Source: Novosphingobium sp. (GTDB taxonomy: Bacteria > Pseudomonadota > Alphaproteobacteria > Sphingomonadales > Sphingomonadaceae). From it: a stretch of DNA of 64,000 nucleotides. Shown here one piece after another: positions 52,299 through 60,532 of the stretch; the first letter of the stretch is position 1; each line of letters starts with the position of its first letter. The stretch lies in contig NZ_JBCNLP010000001.1 of assembly GCF_039595395.1 (NCBI RefSeq), positions 3,100,001 to 3,164,000 on the forward strand. Direction: 5' to 3'. The notes below the pieces were generated by a model, which worked only from the letters and a program-made list of their open reading frames with translations, made no database searches and had not been told where the DNA came from. The position numbers were made by a program, and so were the translations under genes.

Positions 52299-53629
52299 CA
52301 GACGGCCGTCAGTTCGCTGGGCTCGACCTGCCCGGCATAGGGCACATCGCGGTGGCCAAAACGGCGCACGCGGATGTTGGCCTGCTCACCATGACCGGCA
52401 AAGCCTTCCAGCGCGCAGAGGCGACTGCAATATTCGCCGATCAGCGCGCTGGCCTCATCGGTGGTGACGCGCTGATAGGTGCAGGTCTTGAGGAATTTGC
52501 CGACCCACAGACCGCCCGTGTAGCGCGCCGCCTTCTTCGTCGGCAGCGTGTGGTTGGTGCCGATCACCTTGTCGCCAAACGACACATTGGTGCGGTTGCC
52601 CAGGAACAGCGCGCCATAATTGGTCATGTTCTGCAGGAAATATTCGGGGTCCTGCGTCATCACCTGCACATGCTCGCTGGCGATCTCGTCGGCCACGCGC
52701 ACCATTTCCTCATAGCTCTCGGCCACGATCACCTCGCCATAGGTTTCCCATGCCTTGCGAGCATGATCCGCCGTGGGCAGGATGTCCAGCAAGCGGTCGA
52801 TTTCCTTCATCGTCGCGCGGGCAAAGGCCTCGGAGTTGGTCAGCAGCACGCCGGGGCTGTCGGGCCCATGCTCCACCTGACCCAGAATGTCGGTGGCGGC
52901 CATTTCGGGATCGCAGCCGATCTCATCGGCGATGATCAGCGTTTCGGTGGGGCCAGCGAAGAGATCGATGCCGACACGGCCGAACAACTGCCGCTTGGCC
53001 TCGGCCACAAAGGCGTTGCCGGGGCCGACAAGGATATCGACCGGATCGATCGTCTCGGTGCCGATGGCCATGGCGCCGATCGCCTGAATGCCGCCCAGCG
53101 CATAGATCGCATCCGCCCCGGCCAGCGCCTGAGCCGCCACGATGGCGCGCGCGGGCTTGCCCTGAAACGGCGGCGCGCAGGTGATGACGCGCTTCACGCC
53201 AGCCACCTTGGCGGTGATCACGCTCATATGGGCCGAGGCCAGCAGCGGATATTTGCCGCCCGGCACATAGCAGCCTGCCGCATTCACCGGCAGGTTCTTG
53301 TGGCCCAGCACCACGCCGGGCAGCGTCTCGACCTCGACATCCTTGACGCTGTCGCGCTGGATCCGGGCGAAGTTGCGCACCTGGGTCTGGGCGAATTCGA
53401 TGTCCTTGCGCTCCTGCGGGGAAAGGCTGTCCACCGCCGCATCGATCTCGGACTGGCTAAGGCGATAGTCCTCGCGGTCCCAGCCGTCGAACTTGATGCT
53501 CATGTCGCGCAGGGCCGCGTCGCCGCGCTTCTCGATATCGGCCAGCGCCGCCTCGACAATGTCGCGAACCTTGCGGTCGGCTTCCGCTTTCACATCGGCT
53601 GCCGCGCCGCGCTTGAGATACTGGGCCAT
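52298..53629 (-). CDS. Histidinol-dehydrogenase-like enzyme 2, HpsN-type
   Basis: HisD-superfamily dehydrogenase of about 443 residues that looks like sulfopropanediol 3-dehydrogenase (HpsN): start MAQYLKRGAAADVKAEADRK, VNAAGCYVPGGKYPLLASAH, VGPGNAFVAEAKRQLFGRVG, IDLFAGPTETLIIADE. Zn/catalytic residues kept: DILGQVEHGPDSP, SEHVQVMTQDPEYF, NVSFGDKVIGTNHTLP and EGFAGHGEQANIR. HpsN oxidises a primary alcohol to a carboxylate with NAD. The related enzyme 1 sits 6 kb away in the same regulon. AGGAGG is 6 nt before the ATG at 53629; in-frame ATGs at 53632 and 53635 also exist. No hps sulfonate genes were recognised, so the substrate need not be a sulfonate. Confidence 0.88.
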   Translation of the reverse strand: MAQYLKRGAAADVKAEADRKVRDIVEAALADIEKRGDAALRDMSIKFDGWDREDYRLSQSEIDAAVDSLSPQERKDIEFAQTQVRNFARIQRDSVKDVEVETLPGVVLGHKNLPVNAAGCYVPGGKYPLLASAHMSVITAKVAGVKRVITCAPPFQGKPARAIVAAQALAGADAIYALGGIQAIGAMAIGTETIDPVDILVGPGNAFVAEAKRQLFGRVGIDLFAGPTETLIIADEIGCDPEMAATDILGQVEHGPDSPGVLLTNSEAFARATMKEIDRLLDILPTADHARKAWETYGEVIVAESYEEMVRVADEIASEHVQVMTQDPEYFLQNMTNYGALFLGNRTNVSFGDKVIGTNHTLPTKKAARYTGGLWVGKFLKTCTYQRVTTDEASALIGEYCSRLCALEGFAGHGEQANIRVRRFGHRDVPYAGQVEPSELTAV

Positions 53630-53760
53630 CATCATCCTCCTCAATGAGCGGCAGGCACGCGCCCGCTCCGACTCGTCGAAGCTTATGAATACATAGTCAC
53701 AGAAATTTTCCAATATGACATTTTACAAATTTCAAACGCCACATTTTATGATTTTTATGA

Positions 53761-53776
53761 TTGAATGCATATTCAA
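53761..53776. promoter_or_regulatory. Candidate LacI-type operator E (second class)
   Basis: TTGAATGCATATTCAA has 6-bp inverted arms TTGAAT and ATTCAA and an ATGCAT centre. It uses the same letters as sites A-D in a different arrangement. It lies 38 bp before lacI gene 2 and 131 bp before HisD-like gene 2. Confidence 0.55.
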
Positions 53777-53814
53777 ATTGCTTTGCAAGCCTTTCACCAG
53801 CTACCACCGCCACC

Positions 53815-54840
53815 ATGACCCGCGACCCCACCCCCGCCGCCGTTTCCGTTCACGATGTGGCGCGCGCGGCGGGCGTCTCGCAATCGGCGGTGTCGCGGGC
53901 CTTCACGCCGGGCTCCAGCCTGTCGCCCGACAAGCGCGACCGCATCATCGCCATCGCCGCGCAGATGGGATACCGGCCCAACCCGCTGGCCCGCTCACTG
54001 CTGCGGGGGAAGTCGAACATCATCGGCGTGGGCGTGGGCGATCTGGCCAACCCCTTTTTCGTGCAGACGCTGCAATTGCTCTCGCAGGCGCTGGAGACCG
54101 CCAATCTGCGCCTGATGCTGTTCCCGGCGCATGGCTCACAGGGCGCCGAACCCTCCATTCAGGAGGTGCTGCATTACCGCATCGACGCGCTGGTGCTGCT
54201 CTCGGTCAGCCTATCCTCGAAGCTGGCGGAGGAATGCCGCCGCGCGCAGGTGCCGATCATCCTCTACAACCGCACGACAGGCCAGCACGACGCCTCCTGC
54301 GTCGTGGGCGACAACACCACCGGCGCGCGCAGCATTGCGGCCCATCTGCTGGGCGGCGGGCATGAACGCCTCGCCTTCCTTGCCGGAACCCCCGAAAGCT
54401 CCACCAATGCCGAGCGCGAGGCGGGCTTCAACGCCTATCTGGCCGAACGCGGCCACCCTGCCCCCATCCGCGAGGAGGGCCATTTCTCTTTCGAGGCCGC
54501 GATGGCCGCGACCCGCCGCCTGCTGGTGCGCCCCGACCGGCCCGACGCCCTGTTCTGCGCCAATGACACGATGGCGCTGGCCGCGCTGACCGTCGCGCGC
54601 CATGAGTTCGGCCTCGATGTCGGACGCGAGATTTCCATCGCGGGCTATGACGATGTGCCGATAGCGGCCTGGCCCGGCTACGCCCTGACCAGCTATTCAC
54701 AGCCCGCGCGGCAAATGGTCGATGAGACCGTGCGCCTGATCCACGCCCTGCGCGCCGATGCCGAGAGCCACGAAGAGGTGCAATGCCCCGGCACGCTGAT
54801 GGTGCGCTCCAGCACGCGGCCTGCAAAAATCAGCGTATAA
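53815..54840 (+). CDS. LacI family transcriptional repressor 2
   Basis: Repressor of about 341 residues: HTH SVHDVARAAGVSQSAVSRAF, hinge YRPNPLARSLLRGKSNIIGV, sensor with DNTTGARSIAAHLLGGGHER, LFCANDTMALAALTVARHEF and ISIAGYDDVPIAAWPGYALT. It is divergent from the HisD-like 2/SDR operon and probably controls it through site E. Its recognition helix VSQSAVSR equals that of LacI 1, so cross-binding is possible. Confidence 0.9.
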   Translation: MTRDPTPAAVSVHDVARAAGVSQSAVSRAFTPGSSLSPDKRDRIIAIAAQMGYRPNPLARSLLRGKSNIIGVGVGDLANPFFVQTLQLLSQALETANLRLMLFPAHGSQGAEPSIQEVLHYRIDALVLLSVSLSSKLAEECRRAQVPIILYNRTTGQHDASCVVGDNTTGARSIAAHLLGGGHERLAFLAGTPESSTNAEREAGFNAYLAERGHPAPIREEGHFSFEAAMAATRRLLVRPDRPDALFCANDTMALAALTVARHEFGLDVGREISIAGYDDVPIAAWPGYALTSYSQPARQMVDETVRLIHALRADAESHEEVQCPGTLMVRSSTRPAKISV

Positions 54841-54871
54841 TCCCCGCAAGGCCGATCAGGCCATGCGGGGA
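54841..54871 (+). terminator. Hairpin after lacI gene 2
   Basis: TCCCCGCA and TGCGGGGA, 8-bp arms with a 15-nt loop, directly after the stop and 15 bp before the convergent secreted-protein gene ends. Confidence 0.5.
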
Positions 54872-54885
54872 TGGAACGGCCAGCC

Positions 54886-55572
54886 TTACTTCTTCCCGGC
54901 CGCCTCGGGATGGGCCTTCTGATAGGCGGCCATCTGGGTTTCCATGGCCTGACAGGGCGCGCTGGCGTGAGCCCTTTCCTGCGCCTGCTCCATGGCGGCA
55001 TCGGCCGAAGGATCATCGCCCATGGCGCCCATATAGACCCCAATGCCGAACATCGCCTGAGGGAGCTGATTGGGCTTGGGCTGGCCGGCCAGCAGGGTCT
55101 TCATCTGCTCCAGCTTGGCATCGCGGTCGCTCACGAGCTGGGGCGCGCCCTCGGCATCCGGCTTGTCGGAGACGGCGTTGGCCTCATGGTTGAGCGCGAT
55201 CAGACGCCCGCCATCGCTGGTATGGAGAAAACGGGCGAAGGCGGCGAACTGCTCGCGGTCGGCCGGGCCCGTCCCCTGCAGCTTGGTCAGCAGCGGGGTG
55301 ACGAAGATGTCATCGCGGAACATCTCCTTCTGCATCTCGTTCACGCAGGCCGGAATGGCGGGGGCGGCGGCCTTCACCTCGGCGGGCATGCCCTCCATCA
55401 TCTTGGCCGCGAAACCGCTCTGAAGCGCATGGGCGATCTGGAAATAGTCGCCGATATACTGCCGGAACAGCGGATCGGCCGAGAAGTTGCCCGCATCGAT
55501 CGCGGCAACAGGCTGAGCGACTGCGGCACTGGAAAGAAGAGCCGATACCAGCATCGTCGCAAGAATTTTCAT
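54886..55572 (-). CDS. Secreted protein of unknown function
   Basis: 228 residues with a clear signal peptide (MKILATMLVSALLSSAAVAQ). The mature part is soluble, mostly helical and has two Cys (PACVNEMQKEMF and SAPCQAMETQ), which could form a disulfide in the periplasm; it ends in a Lys-rich tail (HPEAAGKK). I do not recognise a family with confidence. It is monocistronic between the lacI gene and trmL. Confidence 0.7.
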   Translation of the reverse strand: MKILATMLVSALLSSAAVAQPVAAIDAGNFSADPLFRQYIGDYFQIAHALQSGFAAKMMEGMPAEVKAAAPAIPACVNEMQKEMFRDDIFVTPLLTKLQGTGPADREQFAAFARFLHTSDGGRLIALNHEANAVSDKPDAEGAPQLVSDRDAKLEQMKTLLAGQPKPNQLPQAMFGIGVYMGAMGDDPSADAAMEQAQERAHASAPCQAMETQMAAYQKAHPEAAGKK

Positions 55573-55781
55573 GTCACTTCATCCTCAAGGAGCATACCCC
55601 CGTCCACGGCGCATGCAGCACATGTCTGGCGACAAGTACAGGCACAGTAACCGCCCATGCCGGTAAATCCTGTTTGGAAATCCGGCGAAGCCGGATTTGC
55701 GGTACCAGCCCTCTCCCCCACCCGCACGCGCCCCCAAGCTGCACGCTTGCATGGCGCGCGTTCAGGCGCCAAGCAGGCTTC

Positions 55782-56234
55782 ATGCGTATTGCCCTTTTCG
55801 AACCGGAAATTGCCGGAAATGTCGGCGCCGTCCTGCGCCTGTGTGCCTGTTTCGCCACCGCTGTCGATCTGATCGAGCCCATGGGCTTCACCTGGGACGA
55901 CCGCCGCGTGCGCCGCGCCGCCATGGATTACATCGACCATGTGACCATCACGCGCCATGCCAGCTTCGAGGCTTTCCGGGCCGGCATCGGCACACAGAGG
56001 CTGGTGCTCTTCACCACCAAGACCGACCGGTCGGCCTATGATTTCACCTATCGGCCCGACGATATCCTGCTGTTCGGCAAGGAAAGCGCGGGCGTGCCCG
56101 CCGCGGTCTCGGATGTCTGCGACGCGCGGGTGCGGATCCCGATGCAACCGCAGGTCCGCTCGATGAATCTGGCCACCACCGCCGCCCTCGCGCTGGGCGA
56201 GGCCCTGCGCCAGACAGGCAGCCTGCCCGGCTAG
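55782..56234 (+). CDS. trmL: tRNA (cytidine(34)-2'-O)-methyltransferase
   Basis: SPOUT-fold methyltransferase of 150 residues that methylates the wobble ribose of certain leucine tRNAs. Motifs: MRIALFEPEIAGNVGAVLRL, motif II LLFGKESAGVPAAVSDVCDA and motif III VRIPMQPQVRSMNLATTAAL. Length is typical of TrmL. ATG at 55782; sequence upstream in frame is not homologous. A housekeeping gene among accessory ones. Confidence 0.92.
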   Translation: MRIALFEPEIAGNVGAVLRLCACFATAVDLIEPMGFTWDDRRVRRAAMDYIDHVTITRHASFEAFRAGIGTQRLVLFTTKTDRSAYDFTYRPDDILLFGKESAGVPAAVSDVCDARVRIPMQPQVRSMNLATTAALALGEALRQTGSLPG

Positions 56235-56271
56235 GACATCGAGCTGGAAGACTCCGGCCGGCCCGGCAGGA

Positions 56272-57240
56272 TCAGTCCTCCGGGCCTTTCCCCTGCTTGC
56301 CCTTTGCCTGATCATGCTGCGCCGCCTTGCGCAGCGCGCCAGGGCGAATGTCGAAGCGGCGCAGAAAGGCCCGGCTCAGAGCCGCTTCGGACTGATAGCC
56401 CGCATCCGCCGCGATCTGCGCCAGCGGCTCGGCGGTGTCCATGATCCGGTGCCGCGCGATCCCCAGCCGCAATTCGGTGAGGAAGCCAAAGGGCGGCAGT
56501 CCGGTAATCCGCCGGAACGCCCGCACCAGCGAGGGGCGCGACACGGCAGCGATGGCGGCCAGCTCATCCAGCTCCCACAGGCGCGCGGGATCTTCCAGCA
56601 TGGCGGCGGCGGCCTTGGCGGTCTCGCGCGCGGCGAGCAGGGCCAGCAGGCCTTCGGCGGGCGCCAGAGTCTCGAAACAGCGGCGCAGCAGCATCACGAA
56701 CATCGCGCTCGCCAGATCGCGGGTGATCGCGGCAGAGCCCGCCCGGTCCTGCTCCAGCTCGGCGACGATCAGGCCGATCAGGCCAAGGCAGCCATCGATC
56801 CCCCCCAACGTCAGCAGCACGGCGCGCGGCAGCGTGCGCAGCACCAGATTCTCGCTGCTGCTTTCCAGATGCAGCCTGCCGCAGACCAGCTCGGTGTCGA
56901 TGGGCACGCCCTCGGTCTGCTTGAGGCGGATGGTGTCGCGGCCGGAATAATGGATGGGCCGGAAAGCCGCCCGGTCATCCCCGCCAAAGACCACATGACC
57001 ATCGCCATGCGGCAGCAGCAGCACATCGCCCGCCTGCAGCGCGACCGGCGCCTGCCCCGCCCGCTCGACGACGCAACTGCCCTTCAAAACGATGTGAAAG
57101 GCCGCCCAACCGCTTTCCTCAGGGTCATGCCGGGCGCACCAGTCCCCGCCGAAGCGGCAATAGTCCTGAAGCTCCGGGCGGACCCGCAACATGGGGGCAA
57201 GGCTGGTCAGGGCGTCGCGCGGGGCGCGGGTCTCGTTCAT
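56272..57240 (-). CDS. AraC family regulator, RclR-like reactive-chlorine sensor type
   Basis: 322 residues: N-terminal cupin-type sensor and C-terminal double HTH (IAAVSRPSLVRAFRRITGLP, DAGYQSEAALSRAFLRRFDI). Two cysteines fall where E. coli RclR has its redox pair: Cys28 in DYCRFGGDW (RclR KNCVLGSDW) and Cys120 in ELVCGRLHL (RclR CIVCGTLRL). RclR is oxidised by hypochlorous acid and then activates rclABC. Here the gene is divergent from an AhpD-like gene and an RclC/YkgB-like gene, which supports the same role. Cys35 and Cys56 are extra. Confidence 0.85.
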   Translation of the reverse strand: MNETRAPRDALTSLAPMLRVRPELQDYCRFGGDWCARHDPEESGWAAFHIVLKGSCVVERAGQAPVALQAGDVLLLPHGDGHVVFGGDDRAAFRPIHYSGRDTIRLKQTEGVPIDTELVCGRLHLESSSENLVLRTLPRAVLLTLGGIDGCLGLIGLIVAELEQDRAGSAAITRDLASAMFVMLLRRCFETLAPAEGLLALLAARETAKAAAAMLEDPARLWELDELAAIAAVSRPSLVRAFRRITGLPPFGFLTELRLGIARHRIMDTAEPLAQIAADAGYQSEAALSRAFLRRFDIRPGALRKAAQHDQAKGKQGKGPED

Positions 57241-57348
57241 GGCGGCAATCCCGTGATTTGATCCTCACGGTCATAAGCATGCGCCGCGCGGGCATCAACA
57301 GGCAGCACGTTCCGGGCCATCATGATCACATCGAAAAGGAGATGTACC

Positions 57349-57693
57349 ATGATGATGAATTGGAACGAATACCGCCAGCAAGTCACCGCCGGCGTGGGCC
57401 AGATCGGCAAGCTCAGCCCCGACACGGTGAAGGGCTATGTCCAGATCAGCCAGGCCAATGCCGCCACCGGCACGCTGGATGCCAAGACCCGCGAGCTGAT
57501 CGCCCTCTCGGTCGCCATCAGCCTGCGCTGCGACGGCTGTATAACTGTCCATGTCGCCGCCGCCCGCAAGGCCGGTGCCACCAAGGAAGAGATCGCCGAA
57601 GCGCTGGGCGTGGCCATCGCGGTCAATGCCGGAGCCGCGCTGGTCTATTCGACCCGCACGATCGACGCCTTCGACGCCCTCGATCAGGCCTGA
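57349..57693 (+). CDS. Carboxymuconolactone decarboxylase/AhpD-like protein
   Basis: AhpD-fold protein of 114 residues with LRCDGCITVHVAAARKAGAT (C-x2-C-x3-H) and the family tail VAIAVNAGAALVYSTRTIDA. Likely a thiol peroxidase-like or electrophile-scavenging protein. AAAGGAG is 7 nt before the ATG at 57349. First gene of a two-gene operon with the YkgB-like gene, divergent from the RclR-like regulator. Confidence 0.88.
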   Translation: MMMNWNEYRQQVTAGVGQIGKLSPDTVKGYVQISQANAATGTLDAKTRELIALSVAISLRCDGCITVHVAAARKAGATKEEIAEALGVAIAVNAGAALVYSTRTIDAFDALDQA

Positions 57694-57705
57694 GGAGGAA
57701 CAGCC

Positions 57706-58290
57706 ATGACCAAGCTCTATCACAACGCCCTGCGGCTGGTCGCGTCCCAGCGCTCCGACCGTCTGGGGATCGCCCTGATGAAGATCGCCATCGCGATCAT
57801 CTTCCTCTGGATCGGCTATCTGAAATTCCAGCCCTATGAGGCCGACAGCATCACCACCTTTGTCGCCAACAGCCCCTTCATGCGCTTTTTCTACGCCCAT
57901 CCGGCCGAGTATGCGGCGCATCTCACCAAGGAGGGCGTGCTGATCCCCGCCCAGCGCGCCTGGCAGATCGCCAACAACACCTATGCGTTCTCCAACGGGC
58001 TGGGCACGGTGGAGATCATCATCGGCACGCTGACCCTCTCGGGCCTGTTCTCGAAGCCTTTGGGTCTGGCGGGCGCGGTGCTGGCCTTTCTGACGCCCTT
58101 CGTCACCCTGTCCTTCCTGGTCACCACGCCAGAGGCCTGGGTGCCCGCGCTGGGCGATGCGCAACATGGCTTCCCCTATCTGTCGGGCGCCGGACGGCTG
58201 GTGATCAAGGATGTCGCCATTCTGGCGGGCGGATGGATCATCATCGTCGACACCGCGCGGCGGATGCTCGCCGGACGAGAGAAGGCCTGA
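57706..58290 (+). CDS. DUF417 family membrane protein, RclC/YkgB-like
   Basis: Inner-membrane protein of 194 residues with about four helices: ALMKIAIAIIFLWIGYLKFQ, GTVEIIIGTLTLSGLFSKPL, GAVLAFLTPFVTLSFLVTTP and VIKDVAILAGGWIIIVDTAR. This is the YkgB/RclC family. In E. coli rclC belongs to the RclR regulon for resistance to reactive chlorine. It lies 12 nt after the AhpD-like gene with AGGAGG upstream. Confidence 0.88.
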   Translation: MTKLYHNALRLVASQRSDRLGIALMKIAIAIIFLWIGYLKFQPYEADSITTFVANSPFMRFFYAHPAEYAAHLTKEGVLIPAQRAWQIANNTYAFSNGLGTVEIIIGTLTLSGLFSKPLGLAGAVLAFLTPFVTLSFLVTTPEAWVPALGDAQHGFPYLSGAGRLVIKDVAILAGGWIIIVDTARRMLAGREKA

Positions 58291-58348
58291 AAACCAAACA
58301 GGCTCTCAGCATGACGCCGGTGGTCCCATGGCCGCCGGCGCGCTGCTG

Positions 58349-59236
58349 TTATCCGACCAGCCTCTCTTGCGCCACGGCGCGCACCGCATCGGAAAGATGT
58401 TGAAGCAGGCCGGTATGCAGCCGGGTGACCGCCCAGTGAAGCTGCACATCGATCCGCCGCCCCGGCGCCAGCTCCACCAGCGCCCCGCTCGCCAGGTGCG
58501 ACGCCACAAGCTGCAGCGGATGCATGCTCCACCCCAGCCCTTCCAGCGCGAAATCGATAAAGGCATTGGTCGAGGGCACCCAATGCACCGGGCCGCCCGG
58601 CTCCACCCCGTAAGCTTCACGCGCCCAGCGGGCCTGAAGCCCATCGCGCCGGTCAAAGCGCAGATGCGGCGCCACCGCCAGAGCATCCCCATCCACCCCT
58701 TGCGCGAAATAGCGCGCCACAAAGTCCGGGCTGGCACAGGCGACATAGCGCAGCGCGCCCAGCGGGATCACCTTGCAGCCCTGCACCGGCTTGAGATCGG
58801 TGGTCACCGCCCCCAGCACCTCGCCCGAGCGCAGCCGGTCGGCGGTATAGGCCTCGTCATCCAGCTTCAGATCGAGCGAGACGCCGGTCTTGCGCACAAA
58901 TGCCGCCATGGCAGCGGGAAACCAGGTCGCCAGACTGTCGGCATTGACCGCCACGCGCAGCGTCGGCGGCGCGGCATCGACGGATGCCCCCAGCACGCTC
59001 GCCATATCCTGCTCCAGCAAGCGCACCTTGTCGAGGTGAGCGCAGAGCGTCCCCCCCAGCTCGGTGGGCAGGCAGGGCGCGCCGCGCAGGATCAGGATCG
59101 CGCCCAGCCTTTCCTCCAGCCCGCGCACCCGCTGCGACACAGCGGACGGGGTCATGCCCAGAGCGGCGGCGGCCCTTTCGAAACTGCCCTCGGTGATGAC
59201 GGCGGCCACGGCGGCGAGCGACGGATAATCCAGCAT
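58349..59236 (-). CDS. ArgP/LysG-family LysR regulator
   Basis: LysR regulator of about 295 residues: MLDYPSLAAVAAVITEGSFE, SAVSQRVRGLEERLGAILIL, then the ArgP-type effector domain (ADSLATWFPAAMAAF, VTTDLKPVQGCKVIPLGALR, FALEGLGWSMHPLQLVASHL). ArgP/LysG proteins sense Lys or Arg and control a LysE/ArgO exporter, here divergent at 59310. Start 59236 is preferred for homology; 59254 is in frame. A perfect inverted repeat abuts the start. Confidence 0.88.
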   Translation of the reverse strand: MLDYPSLAAVAAVITEGSFERAAAALGMTPSAVSQRVRGLEERLGAILILRGAPCLPTELGGTLCAHLDKVRLLEQDMASVLGASVDAAPPTLRVAVNADSLATWFPAAMAAFVRKTGVSLDLKLDDEAYTADRLRSGEVLGAVTTDLKPVQGCKVIPLGALRYVACASPDFVARYFAQGVDGDALAVAPHLRFDRRDGLQARWAREAYGVEPGGPVHWVPSTNAFIDFALEGLGWSMHPLQLVASHLASGALVELAPGRRIDVQLHWAVTRLHTGLLQHLSDAVRAVAQERLVG

Positions 59237-59255
59237 GATGAAGCCATGCTTCATC
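59237..59255. promoter_or_regulatory. Inverted repeat at ArgP-like gene start
   Basis: GATGAAGC-CAT-GCTTCATC, perfect 8-bp arms, directly before the chosen start codon and 55 bp before lysE. Candidate ArgP binding site. Confidence 0.5.
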
Positions 59256-59309
59256 GAGATAAGAAGAACAAGTTTTACTTACCCGCCGCACCCGGCCATT
59301 CCGCGCGGC

Positions 59310-59933
59310 ATGACGAACCTTTTCACCCCCTTTCTCTCGGGCTTTCTGCTCTCCGCCGCGCTGATCATGGCGATCGGCGCGCAAAACCTCTTCGTGCTGC
59401 GGCAGGGGCTGAGGCGCGATCATGTCGGGCCGATCGTGCTGCTCTGCGGATCGGCGGACGCCCTGCTGATCGCTGCCGGTGTGGCGGGCATGGGCGCCTT
59501 TCTGGCCGCCATCCCGCGCCTGACCATGGTGCTGTCACTGGGCGGCGCCGGCTTTCTGGCATGGTATGGGGTGAGCGCGCTACGCCGCATGGCCTCCCCC
59601 GAAGCCATGGCGGTGACGCAAAGCGCCAGCCTCTCGCTGCCCCGCGCGTTGGCCACCACGGCGGCCTTCACCTTCCTCAACCCGCATGTCTATCTCGACA
59701 CGGTGCTGCTGATGGGCACCGCCGGATCGTCGCAGCCTGAGGTGCTGCGCCCCTTTTTCGTGGCCGGGGCGGCAACGGCCAGCTTCGCGTGGTTCACCGC
59801 GCTGGGCTATGGCGCGCGGGTGCTTGAGCCGGTCTTCGCGCGGCCTGCGGCATGGCGCGTGCTCGATGCGCTGGTCGGCGCGGTGATGCTGACGCTGGCG
59901 GCCTCGCTGCTGGGCCATGCCCTGCTGTCATGA
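59310..59933 (+). CDS. LysE/ArgO family amino-acid exporter
   Basis: Inner-membrane exporter of basic amino acids, 207 residues, about six helices: FLLSAALIMAIGAQNLFVLR (the GxQN family signature), RQGLRRDHVGPIVLLCGSAD and AFTFLNPHVYLDTVLLMGT, which is nearly diagnostic. Divergent from the ArgP-like regulator, its predicted activator. It overlaps the convergent tetR gene by 6 bp. Confidence 0.92.
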   Translation: MTNLFTPFLSGFLLSAALIMAIGAQNLFVLRQGLRRDHVGPIVLLCGSADALLIAAGVAGMGAFLAAIPRLTMVLSLGGAGFLAWYGVSALRRMASPEAMAVTQSASLSLPRALATTAAFTFLNPHVYLDTVLLMGTAGSSQPEVLRPFFVAGAATASFAWFTALGYGARVLEPVFARPAAWRVLDALVGAVMLTLAASLLGHALLS

Positions 59934-60530
59934 GGCGGGCGCCACATCCTCCAGCCCCAGCCGCCGCTTGATCTGTCGGCGCGAGGCCAGCAGAAAGGCC
60001 GAGGCCATCTCGCCCTCGCCGAAAGCCCGCGCCGCAGTGGCCGCCCCCACCATTTCGGCAAGCGCCGAATTGGCCTCCTCCTCGGCCTGCGCATGGCCCA
60101 GCGCGGCCAGCCGGTCGCGCAGCCGGTTGCGGAAACGCTCGATCCCCGCGGCATAGGCGGTGCGCGCCTCGGGCGGCAGGCGGGTGGCCTCGCTCATCAG
60201 CGAGGTCAGCGCGCAGCCCCGCTCGCGCCAGGTGATCCGCTCCTCGGAGAGATAATCGTCGATATAGGCCGCCAACCCCGCCGCCAGATCGGGCTGATCG
60301 AGATGACGCGCCAGCGAGCTGCGGTTGTCCTCGAACAGGCGGTCGATCGTATGGGCCACCAGATCGTCACGGCTCTCGAAATGGGCGTAGAAGCCGCCAT
60401 GAGTCAGCCCCGCGCGCTTCATCAGCGCGGCGACGCCAATGCCGTCGAAACCATGCTCGCGCATGGCCTTGGCCGCTTCATCGAGGATGCGGGCGCGGGT
60501 GCGCTCCTTATGCGACAGTTTTTCGCTCAC
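59928..60530 (-). CDS. TetR family repressor of efflux operon
   Basis: About 200 residues: HTH ERTRARILDEAAKAMREHGF, GIGVAALMKRAGLTHGGFYA and HFESRDDLVAHTIDRLFED, then a helical ligand domain with RERGCALTSLMSEATRLPPE. GTG at 60530 with AAAGGA 8 nt upstream is preferred; an ATG at 60551 overlaps the upstream gene. Last gene of the emrB-nodT-tetR operon; probable operator in the divergent promoter at 63596-63624. Confidence 0.87.
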   Translation of the reverse strand: MSEKLSHKERTRARILDEAAKAMREHGFDGIGVAALMKRAGLTHGGFYAHFESRDDLVAHTIDRLFEDNRSSLARHLDQPDLAAGLAAYIDDYLSEERITWRERGCALTSLMSEATRLPPEARTAYAAGIERFRNRLRDRLAALGHAQAEEEANSALAEMVGAATAARAFGEGEMASAFLLASRRQIKRRLGLEDVAPAS

Positions 60531-60532
60531 GT

